A stretch of 64,000 nucleotides of DNA from Mauremys mutica (lineage: Eukaryota > Chordata > Testudines > Geoemydidae), in the NCBI RefSeq assembly GCF_020497125.1, contig NC_059082.1, forward strand, positions 28,790,965-28,854,964. Direction: 5' to 3'. Under the pieces are notes generated by a model. That model ran no database searches and had not been told where the DNA came from. It saw only the letters and a list, made by a program, of their open reading frames with translations. Below, in pieces: positions 36,381 through 47,800 of this stretch. The position numbers and the translations under genes were made by a program. The number at the start of each line of letters is the position of its first letter. Position 1 is the stretch's first letter.

Positions 36381-37254
36381 TTGTGTGCACCCGTTTCTCC
36401 CTCCTCAATTCCATTCCTCCCCAATCACATATCCCTATCTTCCTCAATCCCTGCTTTCTCCTCCCCATCTCCATCTCCATTCCCCACCCCCAGTACGGGA
36501 GATGGGGTGTCACGTGCTGACTATTCCACTGGTGCTCGTAATCCAAGTAATCCAGGGTACCCACCAGTACCACTACAAATTTCTATGCTCACTTGACCAG
36601 CACTTCTCCACAATCTGTCTTGCGGATATTACAGCTAGAATGGTTGAGAAAATTAGGGCAAAACTTAGCCTACCACATACACAGACCTGTTCAACCACCC
36701 AAGAGCACACTTTTCATTAAGGCATCTGCTTTGGGCCCTCTTGCCTTGCCCAGATTTCTCTGTGACCTCATTGTGGCATGAGGAATAGTCAGCACGTGAC
36801 ATCAAAAACTGACCCAGACCATGCATGTACCCAGCTCTGATTTGCCATGCTGCTCATGGGCCCTTCTGAACAGATTTCAAATAGGCCAGGGTCAACGTGA
36901 GCCAGCGTTCACACCTGCAGGGTCTGAGAGGCTGTGGCCAAAGACCGACAATATCACACATCACTGATAACTGCCTTCTGACCAGATCTGACGGTGGTCT
37001 GAGAGCTCTGCACTTTGCTCATGAGGCTGCCACAAACTGGCTTTGGCAAGCTCTGCATCCAAGAAGAAGAATTAATATCATGTCAGTTTCGACTTATTAT
37101 CATAGGTGTCATTTTTCTTGAGGTTAATAATAAAAGTAGGTATAATTAAACTACAGTACCAAGATATCAGAATCTACCTTATTATTATGGTCAATACAAC
37201 TAAGAATTTTATGAAATTTTATCTAATCTCAATTAGTGTTAGAACAGAAAATAC

Positions 37255-37338
37255 CTTTAACAAGGTCTGTTTGTGGCTTTCACGCTTCTTCTCTTCTTCT
37301 TTTCTTGCTGCAACAGAGGCCATGCGCCTTTCTTCTTC
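37255..37338 (-). CDS. LRRC49: LRRC49 exon
   Basis: An 84-bp exon, 28 codons, phase 0 at both ends: EEERRMASVAARKEEEKKRE then SHKQTLLK. The acceptor is CATCTAG and the donor AAAG|GTATTT. This is the highly charged helical stretch directly after the last leucine-rich repeat; it continues KRIT of the 51427-51574 exon and is continued by EKKRLT. The composition suggests a single alpha-helix or coiled coil. Confidence 0.93.
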
Positions 37339-38134
37339 CTAGATGAAGAAATAAAATCAACTTTACTAAAGCAGGAGTAACCTATGGAAAATTTAATTGA
37401 CAAGCTTCTAAATTCTGATGTTTGAAAGGCAAATATATCTTCAGTGGTCTATTCACCAAAGGGTGACATGCAGGCACTACTAAACATGGCTTGGTAACAC
37501 TCCTATTTGTACCTTTATCTGACAATTTCCAAAGCTAACACTTCTATTCATGATGTGAACCTGAATGCTGTGTGCTGTAACATTTTTGGTATAGAAATGT
37601 AAAGCTTTCTGTGTTCTAAATAAAAAGTGTTAGTTATTCATTGAAATGTTTTAATAAGTAAAATATACTCCCTCCGACACTTAGTGTTTACACAATTAAT
37701 TTTTATACCAAGTTCTATCAAGAATTTATAGTAGTTTTGTAGTTTAAAGGTGATCTGAAAAGGGAGTGAAAAAATGAACGTTACCTTTGTTGCTTCTTTA
37801 GAATATATAAAGAGAGCCTGAAAGTTTTTCTTGGTTTTTAAAAAAAATTCTGTTTGGTTTTTACATTCAAAATTCAGATAATGGAAAATTGAAGCAGTGG
37901 TTAAGTTATATTTACTTAAAGAACTTAAATAACTGAAAGGAGCATCAGTGTTTAGTTGGACTGTTTGAAACTCTGCTGTGGTTTTATTAAAAACACAAAT
38001 ATTTCTCTTACTAAGGTTTAAAAATATTTTTACATATATTGAAATATTATTTATTATTTTTATTAACACACACTTATTTCAATGACTTGCATTTTAAATA
38101 AAGCATACCTCTGTAAAACATTCAGCACACCCAC

Positions 38135-38438
38135 ACCTTCAATTAAGGTGTTACAGCTCACAAAACATGTTGTGAGAATGACTGCACCACAACTAAAGTG
38201 GGGCTTACCCAAGGAAGGGCAGCTCTGCTTTGCGGGGGAGGGGGGGAAGGTGGAGGTCAGAAACTGCTGTAAAAAAGGTGTTCGGTGGTCAGCTTTCCAT
38301 GAGTGACTCCCACCGTCCTCCCCCCGGAATGTGCATAAAGGTACGAAACCTGGGTGGGGCAAGTCTCTTTGCTCTACGCAGCGAGGAAGCATCCACCTTC
38401 AATTACGGTGTTACAGCTCACAAAACATGTTGTGAGAA
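38135..38438 (+). repeat. 44-bp direct repeats bracketing a promoter-like block
   Basis: 38135-38178 and 38395-38438 are identical but for one base (taagg/tacgg), offset by 260 bases. Between them lie a GC-richer stretch, a TATA-like 'gcataaagg' (38333-38341) and 'ggggcaagtctctttgctct'. The block could be an LTR fragment or a local tandem duplication; there are no clear TG/CA ends. Confidence 0.5.
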
Positions 38439-40905
38439 CTCCCAGTGGATCCCCAAGAAAACCCAAGGAAGATTAGACTTGACCTTCCTGATTTTTCTAA
38501 GCTGAAAAATAAACAGAAAAACCAAACAAACAGAACAAAACAAAAAACAATGCCAAACATATAAATAAACCAAACCCTTTATAAAATATTTCAGGGTTTT
38601 TCCCCTACACCATAATGAAGCAAAAAAGAGGCAAAAGCCCAGATCTATAAAGTCTTTTGTCTTTAAGTATGAGAACAGTAAAAGGAAGATCTACTTTTAT
38701 TATTCTGGGCTTTTGATTGTCTGGCCTCGTTTTTTCCAGCAATTTATTTTCAACAATATATAGCACATCCTCTAATTTTAGCAAGCTGCAGCAATTGTGT
38801 GAAGTTTCTTTGAGTGCTGATTCTTGTTATAGTATAGTTCTATCATTATGATACAATAAGCCAAATTGAAGGGGAAAAGAGATTAGGGTTTTTGTGTTTA
38901 TATAATTATTAAACAACTTTCCTCTTGGATATCTATTTTCACATATTGAGTAATTCTAATGCTATCACCCTGATATATACAGAACAACTGTCTATATAGT
39001 CATAACATATTTGAATATTGTTTAGAACATTATTTATTAACATTTTACAAATGAAACAAAATAAATAGTTAATCAATCCCTATAATCTAGACCACATTTC
39101 TGGGATAAACACTTCATCTTGTATGCAGTAACAGTAAACAATAAGATTTTTCTAGAAAGGCTCCAGTTTTCCTCAGGCCTCTGTCCAGGCACAGACGCCA
39201 AACAAAGAGAATAACTTCTCAAGGTTAAGTAGGAATTTATCCCAACTATTTCAGGCTGTGCCGTACTACACATTGTGAGTAAGAATAAAACAGGTCAGGG
39301 ATCCAATTAGCCATTGCCAAGAAAAACAATTAGACAATTTAACAGACTCAGATACTTAAAAAAACTGCTACTCAAACAGGGGCGCCATGGGGGGAGGGGC
39401 AGGGGAAGGTTCCAGCCCCCCTGAGTTTCATACCACAAGCTGGGAGAGACGTTGCTCACTCCACTCCCCTCTCCCCTCACCGGTCAGGAATAGTCGCTCC
39501 CCTCACCTCACTGGCCTATTATTTGCTCAGCAAAAAGAATGTAGAGGTATATCTGTCAGAGCCAATAGCAGGACTGGTAGCTTCTGCTGCACTTTTTCAT
39601 TCCTGAAACAAACATGCTCAAGGAGTGGTGGGGGGAAGGAAGCTCTCAAGCTCTGTGCTTTGGTCGGAAGATGCTTGCTACAGATTTCATCATGATCTGC
39701 CCCTCACCTTCACATGTCTGTGACACCCTGGCACCCAAATATTAATCACTGTCATATAATTAGGTACATTTTGCACAAAGCATGCCTCATTCTAAAAGTC
39801 TTGATCTGCCAGACATTAATACCTCTTTGGATCATATGTGCTATCATTGTATGTGAAGTTATGTTACGTATGTGCCACTAAAACATGTTGTGAGGTTGAG
39901 AACACCCACAAGCAGCCTTTCAGGTACAACGATAAAAAAGGCCAAACCATGTTATTATTGAGGAAATGCACACAAGCACAAGGATTACCCCAGGAACTGT
40001 GTACAACAGAAACCTATCAGAGATAGCACTACACAATGGGAACTGTTTGACCCAGGTCACAGCAAAAGAGCTTTCCTGCAAGTTGGAAGAAGATATAAAA
40101 GAGGAAAATGACATCATGACTGGACCTCTCTCCCCCTACACCACCACACTTGAAAGTACCAGAGGAAAAGGACTGAACAGTGAGGGGCCTAGATTTTAAG
40201 TGTCTTTGGGCAATTAATACAGTAGAAATCCGACAACCCTGAATACACATATCTAAAATGTGAAGTTTGACAAGTCATGTTCATTTTGCTGATTTCTCCC
40301 AACCTGTTCCTACAAATCCCATAATCCACTTCCTCATGGCACTCTTCACTTCAGTGGGAAATTTATTAGTTCATGGTGCCAGTTCTTTAGATGAAACAGT
40401 CCCACATGTGTACACACACTGCTGGAGGTTGAAAGAATTCTGCTTTTCAGATGTGGTTTTCTGATCTAAATTTACACATAATCTTAAAACATAGCTTTAA
40501 TTGGTGTTTGTATATATTTTTTCTTTCAGGGCTGTCAATTAATCGTGTGAGTTAACTGCGATTAATCGCACTGTTAAACAATAGAATGCCAATTGAAATT
40601 TAAATATTTTTGGATGTTTTCTACATTTTCAAATATATCAATTTCAATTACAACACAGAATACAAAGTGTATATTGCCCACTTTATATTATTTTTTATTA
40701 AAAATGACAAACAAACGAAATGGTATTTTTCAATTCACCTCATGCAAGTACTGTGATGCAATCTCTTTATCATGAAAAAACTTTCAAATGTAGGGTTTTT
40801 TGTTACATAACTGCACTCAAAAACAAAACAAACAAACAATGTAAACTTTAGAGCCTACAAGTTCACTCAGTCCTTCTTGTTCAGCTGATCGCTAAGAGAA
40901 ACAAG

Positions 40906-41118
40906 TTAGTTTACATTTACGGACGATAATACTGCCCACTTCTTAATTACAGGGTCACTTGAAAGTGAGAACAGGCGTTCGTATGGCACCACTGTAGCTG
41001 GCATTGCAAGATATTTACGTGCTAAATGCACTAAAGATTCATATGCCTCTTCATGCTTCGGCCATTGTTCCAGAGGACATGCTTCCATGCTGATGACGCT
41101 CATTAAAAAAACATGCAT
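40906..41118 (-). pseudogene. hAT transposase hATC segment, left arm
   Basis: Encodes ACPLEQWPKHEEAYESLVHL, ARKYLAMPATVVPYERLFSL and a following IKKWAVL, the hAT C-terminal dimerisation motif (usual form A..VP.ERLFS..G..V..KR). It is on the opposite strand to the matching segment at 41574-41701, which demonstrates the inverted duplication. About 70 codons survive without stop. Confidence 0.8.
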
Positions 41119-41219
41119 TAATTAAATTTGTCACTTAACTCCTTGGGGAGAACTGTATGTCTCCTGCTCTTTTTACCTGCATTCTGCCATATATTTCATG
41201 TTATAGCAGTCTCAGATGA

Positions 41220-41701
41220 TGACCCAGCACATGTTGTTTGTTTTAAGTACACTGTCATTGCAAATTTGACATAATGCAAAGAAGGCACCAATGTGAAATT
41301 TCTAAAGATAGCTACAGCACTGGACCCAAGACTCTTAAGTGCCTTCCAAAAATCAGAGAGGGATGAGGTGTGGAGCTTGCTTTCAGAAGTCTTAAAAGAG
41401 CAACATTCTGATGCAGAAACTACAGAACCCGAACCACCAAAGAAGAAAATCAACCTTCTTCTGGTGGCATCTGACTCAGACAATGAAAATGAACATGCAT
41501 CAGTCTACACTGCTTTGGATCATTATCGGAAAGAACTCGCCATCAGCATGGATGCAGGCCTCTGGAATAGTGGTTGAAGCATGAAGGGATATATGAATCT
41601 TTAGTGCATCTGGAATGTAAATATCTTGAGACACTGGCTACAACAGTGCCATACAAACGCCTATTCTCACTTTCAGGTGACATTGTAATTAAGAAGCAGG
41701 C
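41220..41701 (+). pseudogene. hAT transposase C-terminal half, interrupted
   Basis: Open from about 41293 with FLKIATALDPRLLSAFQKSE, RDEVWSLLSEVLKEQ, an acidic/Lys linker and ASVYTALDHYRKELAIS. After a frameshift near 41570 comes the hATC text TVPYKRLFSLSGDIVIKK. It stops at 41701, where CR1 sequence begins. The rest of the hATC (SPANVNKL-type text in other copies) resumes after the CR1 near 42900 as 'gcaaatgtaaacaaacttgt'. Not functional. Confidence 0.8.
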
Positions 41702-42893
41702 AGCAACAAATGGATATAAACTGGACACTAGGAAGTTTAGACTTGAAATTAGATGAAGGTTTCTAACCATTAGAGGAGTGAAGTTCTGGAACAGCCTTCC
41801 AAGGGGAGTTGTGGGGGCAAAAGATATATCTGGCTTCAAGACTAAGCTTGATAAGTTTATGGAGGGGATCGTATGATGGGATAGCCTAATTTTGGCAATT
41901 AATTGATCTTCGATTATTAGCAGGTAAATAGGCCCAATGGTCTGTGATGGGATGTTAGATGGGGTGGGATCTGAGTTGCTACAGAGAATTCTTTCCTGGG
42001 TGCTGGCTGGTGAGTCTTGCCCACATGCTCAGGGTTTATCTGATCGCCATATTTGGGGTCAGGAAGGAATTTTCCTCCAGGGAAGATTAGCAGAGGCTAA
42101 GGAAGGCTAAGAGGCTAAGGTTTTTCACCTTCCTCTGCAGCAGAGCCAGTGCAACCATTTAGGCGACCTAGGCGGTTGCCTAGGGTGCTAGGATTTGGGG
42201 GGCGCCATTTTCTTCGGCAGCGACCGCGGCGGCCAGATCTTCGGCCGCCCTGGATGCCCCCGGGATTTAGGCAGAGGGAGCTGGGGTAGGGAAGCGCAGG
42301 GAGGGCCGCCTGCAGCAAGTAAGGGGGGCGGCACGCAGGGGAACTCCCCGCCCCAGCTCACCCCTGCCTCTCCTCCTCCCCGAGCACGCCGTGGCTGCTT
42401 CACTTCTCCCGCCTCCCAGGCTTGCGGCGCCAATCAGCTTAGGCGCGGCAAGCCTGGGAGGCAGGAGATGTGAAACAGCCACGGCATGCTCAGGGAGGAG
42501 GAGGGGCAGGGGTGAGCTGGGGTGGGTGCCTCAGGGTGGAGGGTGGGGAGCTGCCGCAAGGGGGGGGTGCCTCAGGGCGGAGGGGGGAGTTGCCGTGGGG
42601 GGTGCCTCAGGGTGGGGGTGTGGGGGGGGGAGGGCGCAAGGTGGAAGTTTCGCCTAGGGCGCGAAACATCCTTGCACCGGCCCTGCTCTGCAGCATGGGG
42701 CACAGGTCACTTGCTGGAGGATTCTCTGCACCTTGAGGTCTTTAAACCACGATTTAAGGACTTCAATAACTCAGACATAGGTTAGGGGTTTGTTACAGGA
42801 GTGGGTGGGTGAGATTCTGTGGCCTGTGTTGTGCAGGAGGTCAGACTAGATGACCACAATGGTCCCTTCTGACCTTAAGTCTATGAATCTATT
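41702..42893 (+). mobile_element. CR1 LINE 3' end inserted in hAT composite B
   Basis: Begins within the end of ORF2 (GVKFWNSLPRGVV, then FKTKLDKFME), continues through the 3' UTR and ends 'gaccacaatggtcccttctg' plus 'tctatgaatctat'. It is 5'-truncated, as usual. The hAT text on both sides joins across it ('aagaagcaggcagca' before, 'tgcaaatgtaaac' after). Contains the MITE at 42141-42685. Confidence 0.88.
42141..42685. mobile_element. hAT MITE, palindromic core, perfect 8-bp TSD
   Basis: 545 bp, ends CAGAGCCAGTGCAACC and TTGCACCGGCCCTG. Identical CTCTGCAG duplications are at 42133-42140 and 42686-42693. The core at about 42340-42530 is a palindrome with arms of roughly 80 bases ('cctgcctctcctcctccccg' pairs with 'agggaggaggaggggcaggg') around 'ggcgccaatcagctt'. 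GC-rich with G-runs after 42540; the open frames are compositional. Confidence 0.92.
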
Positions 42894-43647
42894 ATATTCT
42901 GCAAATGTAAACAAACTTGTTTGTCTGAGCGATTGGCTGAACAAGAAGGAGGACTGATTGGACTTGTAGCCTCTAATGTTTTACATTGTTTTATTTTTGA
43001 ATGCAGGGTGTTTTTGTACATAATTCTACATTTGTAAGTTCAACATTAATGATAAAGAGATTGCACTACAGTACTTGTAGAAAGTGAACTGAAAACTATT
43101 TCTTTTGTTTTTTACAGTGAAAATACATGTAATAAAATTAAGTGAGTACTGTACACTTCGCATTCTGTGTTGTAACTGAAATCACTATATTTGAAAACAG
43201 AAATCATCCAAAAATATTTAAATAAATGGTATTCTATTATTAACAGTACAATTAATCACGATTAATTTTTTTAATCATGCAATTAATCACAATTAATTTT
43301 TAATCGCTTGACAGCCCTATTTTTTTTATATGGGAATTAGATACAGTGCTCTTGTCAGCTAATTTCTAACTTCTTATCTGCAAAAAAATGCTCAAGTTTT
43401 CAGATGCCTAAAATGTAGCCTCTGGAATCTCAGTTAAAGTTGGACACCCCCTCCCCCACAATCTGAAATGGCCCCTGTCCTTCAAGCAGTCTAAAGACAT
43501 GATCCTAACAGGTTACAAGTCTCCTCAATTCGCAGTGAGAGTTACTTGTGCTAATCACTTCTCAGAACAAGTTCAATAAGATATAACAATCAAAGTTTTG
43601 GGATAAGAAAAATATTGTAAAGTTGGAGGTGAATAGCTCTTGTTTTC

Positions 43648-43722
43648 TTTAGGTGACTGATCTTACTCCCATTAAAGGCAATGGGAGTGTTTCCATTGAC
43701 TTTAATGGGTTGGATTAGGCAC
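43648..43722. repeat. Short palindrome
   Basis: 'cttactcccattaaaggcaa' pairs loosely with 'ttgactttaatgggttggat'. Same type of small foldback as 9362-9448. Confidence 0.4.
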
Positions 43723-44911
43723 TTAAGAGGTAAGTGTTGCTAAAAATCTTGCAGAGTACAAAGCTGGAACATAAAATGCCTCTGAGAATCTACTCCCCAG
43801 TAAATATTGGTTCTAATATAGAACATTTATGACTGGACTAATCAAAGGCTGTCAGTTAAATTAAATTTGCTGTAGACCTATGTTTTTCTCTTCACTTCTC
43901 CCACCACTTTTGCAGACTGTAATTCTAATACCACAATATTAGATTATCTGGTATATTTTCACAAATATTTCTACAAATAAATTCATTACTAAAACAAAAC
44001 TAAAAACTATACAAAGCCAGTTTTTTTCTTTCAACTACTATCAGGAAAAGTACACCTTCCTATAATGAAAATAAAGACGATAATAAAGCACCAAATTTGG
44101 TGTTTTCTACAGATTAACATTCATACAGTGCTTTGAAAAATGTAACATTCTGTAAATATGTTAAGTACTCTTCTTAGTCAGAGGACATTCATAACATATT
44201 ATTTCATTACATCCCAACATTGTAATTGGAAATATTTGAGAGTATTTTTTGTAGGCAACTAATTTTACACAATTTTTTTGGTAAGTAAAATACAAATAAA
44301 ATGAGTCTGTCGTATTCAATTTATGTCTGAATCATAATCCAAAAGATTCATTTTAATAGTTAAACTGTTCCTGCCCCCTTTTGTTCCAGTGATTTAACTA
44401 GAATTAAAAAGAGAGAAAGCAAAGGGTATTTTCTGTAGACCATTCACTGGACTATATTAACTATATTTTTCATATAACATTGCTACTTACTAATTCTCAA
44501 GAAACCTCATATTTGTCCCTAAATACTGGCATTTGGTAATGTTTGTCTCGCATCAGGACAATTAAATAACACAGTAGAGCCATATTAGGCTAAATGTTCC
44601 TTGTTTACAGAAATCCAAATATTCTCATAGCACAGTATTTTTAGAACACATATTTTCCAAGTAACAAAGAAATGTTAGCTATGAAGTGAAAAGCAAAGAG
44701 GTTCTCCAACACAAACATTTGAGAAGTATACTTTTTAAAACTTACCGTATATACTCGTTCACAAGCTGAACATTTTTGGTAAAAAAGTGACGCATCAAAG
44801 AGCGGGGGTCAGCTTATAAACAGGTCTACACCAAAATGTGATGATTTTAAACTCTATGGAATCATTGAATTGAATATCTAATACATTGTCGTTTTGTTCA
44901 CCTGGAGCGGC

Positions 44912-45062
44912 TGCAGGCATGGAGCCCCTCAGCTCCCTGTGGCTGCGGTTCGCCGTTCCCAGCCAATGGGAGCTGCGGAAAGTGGCTTGTCCCTTCCTGC
45001 AGCTCCCGTTGGCTGGGAACTGCAAAACGCAGCCATAGGGAGCCAATGGGCTCCATGCCTGC
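44912..45062. repeat. Palindrome unit 1
   Basis: Arms of about 65 bases: 'gcaggcatggagcccctcag' pairs with the 3' 'gggctccatgcctgc', and 'cccagccaatgggagctgcg' with 'gcagctcccgttggctggga'. Loop of roughly 16 bases. Confidence 0.85.
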
Positions 45063-45393
45063 AGACACTCCAAGTAAACAAAACGTCCCACCAGCGGCTT
45101 ACCCTGGCAGGCTGGGAGCCAAAGTTTGCCGACCCATTTACTGATGTCAATACTGCAGCCTTTTAAAGTTGCAAAGGCTTTGTTTAGTGGACTAGATTGG
45201 CTTGAAAGGAATACTAAAAGAGCAGTGCTGCAGATCTGCACGACATTTGACCCATGCATTTCACAAAATGCTATGCCTTACAAATCAATCAGAAAAATAC
45301 AATGAATTATAGTACTATAGCACTGGTGTCAGTCCGCTACTGTGTAATTTGATCTCTTCATGCATTTCTACCAATGGACCTCTTGGAGTGTCT

Positions 45394-45532
45394 GCAGGCA
45401 CAGAGCCTCTCAGCTCCCAGTGTCCGCGGTTTGCCGTTCCCAGCCAATGGGAGCTGCGGGGCCACTTCCTGCAGCTCCCATTGGCTGGGAATGGCAAACT
45501 GCGGACACTGGGAGCTGAGGGGCTCCATGCCT
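45394..45532. repeat. Palindrome unit 2
   Basis: Near-perfect arms 45394-45459 and 45468-45532 around an 8-base loop. Homologous to unit 1 in the same orientation, including its right flank. Confidence 0.9.
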
Positions 45533-46157
45533 GTGAATGCCCCAGGTAAACAAAACATCCAGGCCCACTAGCAGCTTACCCTAACGGGCCAGGAGCCAAA
45601 GTTTGCCAACCCCTGAAATATAGGGTCGGCTTATGAAAGGGTCAGTTTTTGCTATTTTTACCTAACCATCTTGGGGGGTTAGCTTATAAACGAATGGGCT
45701 AATGAACGAGTATATACGGTAATTTTATTTATTTCATAACCCCCTGAAGTGTTTATGAGAAAATATCTTCCAAAACTGTCAGAGAAAAGTTTTTTTGGGG
45801 GTTGGGGGGAGGGTCCCCTCTAAAACAGAAAGGCCCTGTAAGAAATATCAGACTTAACTTTTCACTTTCATTTTTCAGAAACTTAAGACACTAACAGAGA
45901 ATTTAGGCAATCTCAAGAAATAATCTTGATATGTTAAAGCTTAAAATGAACTGTTGTATTTGTACAGTAGTTTTAAGTAATGTGAAAGCACGCAGAGCAA
46001 CTGGATAGTTGCTCATTCTAAGATGAAATAAACAAGAACTTCATGACACACTTATCACACTTATTAAACTTATTAAACTTCACTACTACTAAACCATTAC
46101 CACAGTATCTGATGGAAAATGAGATAGAGTACAATATACTTTAAATTACGTCCACAA

Positions 46158-46262
46158 GCACTGTACACTTCGTATTCTGTGTTGTGACTGAGATCACTAT
46201 ATTTGAAAATGTAGAAATAATCCAAAAATATTTAAATAAATGGTATTCTATTAACAGCATGA
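46158..46262. mobile_element. hAT terminal fragment (composite family)
   Basis: 'gcactgtacacttcgtattc' through 'aataaatggtattctattaa' repeats the subterminal region seen at 43147-43240 in composite B. Both true termini are missing. Confidence 0.6.
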
Positions 46263-46959
46263 ATAAATGATTAACAGCACCTTCCTTAAAGGGGCAACAG
46301 TCCTTTCCCTCCCTGCAGGTCCAGACAATCACTCTCACCCTTGAGGATGCAGGTGTACTTTTCACTCTGTAACAGCCCTGGTGATTTCTTTGTATTTCCT
46401 TGTTGATTCTTATTTTTGCATTTTATTACTGTGTCCTTTTGTTACCTTCACCCAAAGTTTTATATTAAAGGTTGCATACAAACAAGAAAGTGACTATATC
46501 TGTAGGTCTACCATGCTAGCAGCTGCCCCAATGCTAATATGGCATAACATTGATAGTAGCACTCCAAATACTAATTGCAGCTGAACCCATTGCCATGAGG
46601 TAGGGCATGCTGGAGAACATTACAAATGAGCTCTGAGTAGAATGATAAATAGAGCACGCTGAGATGCACGTTCGGTTCCCACTTTAGGGTTATTTTATTT
46701 TATTTGTTGTATGTTTATTATTATTCTTCTTCACAGAGGTGCTTCTAGTGAATGCCACTACCTGAATATCCAGTGCCAAGGATAAACCGACTATAACTCC
46801 GAGACTGTGAACTAGCTTAGCTAGTTGAGTACAGCTGTCCACCCATATTTCCATAGCATGTCTTATATAAAAATATTCCAAACAGAGAGTTCTGTTTAAA
46901 TATCTGTAACAAATATCTTATATAGGTATACATTTATGTTCAAGAACATACATTAATAT

Positions 46960-47800
46960 ATTAGAACTAAATAAAATACAACTACTGATACTAGTCAGCT
47001 CTGTGTTCTTGGGGAACAAGGGTGCAGTATCTAGCCTGTCTGACTCATGATGCCAACCTATGTTCAAGTATGTGTTCTGATGCATAGACCCAAACTCTGC
47101 ATCAGTTCCACTGAGACTCCATCTTCTCCTCACTGATCGTGCTGGGGACTCTGCCTGTCTCCAGCACTCAAGACCCTGAGCTACCACTATCACCTGGGAA
47201 CTCCGACCAGTTTAAGCCTCCTGGAGTGGGTGAGATCCCCCTCTTTCTCTCTCTCTGTTTTCCTTTCTATTTAGGTATTAACCCTAAATAAGGTATGCTA
47301 TGTTGCTTTAGCCTTCCTTGTGTAGTTATCACTATTATTCAATAAATAACTTTTATGGTTAAGCTGGTTGCTTCTCTCTCTCTTGCTGAACTTTAATCTT
47401 TTGTGTTTTTAGCTTCCCCCATTTACTCTGCAGCAATGGTTCTTTTACCTAAGCTAAAGATCCCTGCAGCACCCAAAATACTGTGGGGTTTGCTCATCAA
47501 GTAGGTTACTACCAGTACAATTGTGATGTGAGAGTGGGGATAGTGACGTGCGGAATCTGGGACACATAGGGGGGGCAGCTTGAAAGTGCTGCTTGACTCG
47601 ATTCGCTCAGACTTGCTCTGTTAATGTATGTGTGGGTGTTCATCCGGTTCTGGGGCTGGAGGAACCCAGCCCTAAGGAACCTAGGTCCTGCAGGATAGCT
47701 CCATTGGGAGGGGACTTGCAGAAGGGAGAAGTAGAGCTCCATATGGAAAACACAAAAGTGACACAAGCAGTACATTGATAGAATTATAGACCTTCCCCTC
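46960..47800 (+). other. LTR-like block
   Basis: Contains pyrimidine-rich 'ccccctctttctctctctct', then AATAAATAAC (47341-47350) and a second 'ttgcttctctctctcttgct', an arrangement like R/U5 with a polyadenylation signal, followed by GC-richer text to about 47800. No paired LTR, boundary or coding sequence was found, so the assignment is tentative. Confidence 0.3.

Larger units (their letters stand above)
22547..37254. other. LRRC49 intron, 14.7 kb
   Basis: GT-AG intron holding two hAT MITEs, a GC-rich minisatellite-like block, DIRS element 1 (4.6 kb, a third of the intron), an LTR-like block, an L2-like RT remnant and a foldback element, all annotated. Stretches 24900-25809, 30423-31430, 32370-35100 and 36390-37254 are AT-rich and show nothing recognisable. 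Confidence 0.75.
40527..43319. mobile_element. hAT-type foldback composite B, with nested insertions
   Basis: The left end CAGGGCTGTCAATTAATCG and the right end ...TTGACAGCCCTA are inverted. The flanks TTTTCTTT (40519-40526) and TTTTTTTT (43320-43327) form a 7/8 target duplication. As in composite A, the left arm carries the hATC region on the minus strand and the right arm carries it on the plus strand, so the arms are inverted copies of the same 3' half. The right arm is split by a CR1 (41702-42893), which is split by a MITE (42141-42685). Confidence 0.85.
44745..45719. mobile_element. TA-flanked foldback DNA transposon, 17-bp perfect TIRs
   Basis: CCGTATATACTCGTTCA at the left end and its exact inverse at the right, each bordered by TA (44743-44744 and 45720-45721), as expected for Tc1/mariner-type insertion. 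There is no transposase. The interior holds two related palindromic units (44912-45062 and 45394-45532), each followed by 'taaacaaaac' and 'gagccaaagtttgcc', so it has either absorbed or duplicated a second repeat. Confidence 0.8.

Noticed and set aside
39380..39710. Possible hAT element starting CAGGGGCGCC
   Set aside because: The left end resembles hAT termini but no matching inverse end or 8-bp duplication was found.
42188..42785. Overlapping 80-90-codon GC-rich frames resembling a CpG-island first exon
   Set aside because: The sequence is exactly bounded by hAT termini and an 8-bp duplication, so it is a MITE and not a promoter.
44795..45571. A pair of short genes with similar products (several 60-150-codon frames)
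   Set aside because: The similar peptides come from two palindromic repeat units inside a TA-flanked transposon.
46600..46690. A tRNA-like stretch ('tagagcacgctgagatgc' and 'gttcggttccc')
   Set aside because: A B-box-like motif is present but no cloverleaf with paired acceptor stem could be drawn.
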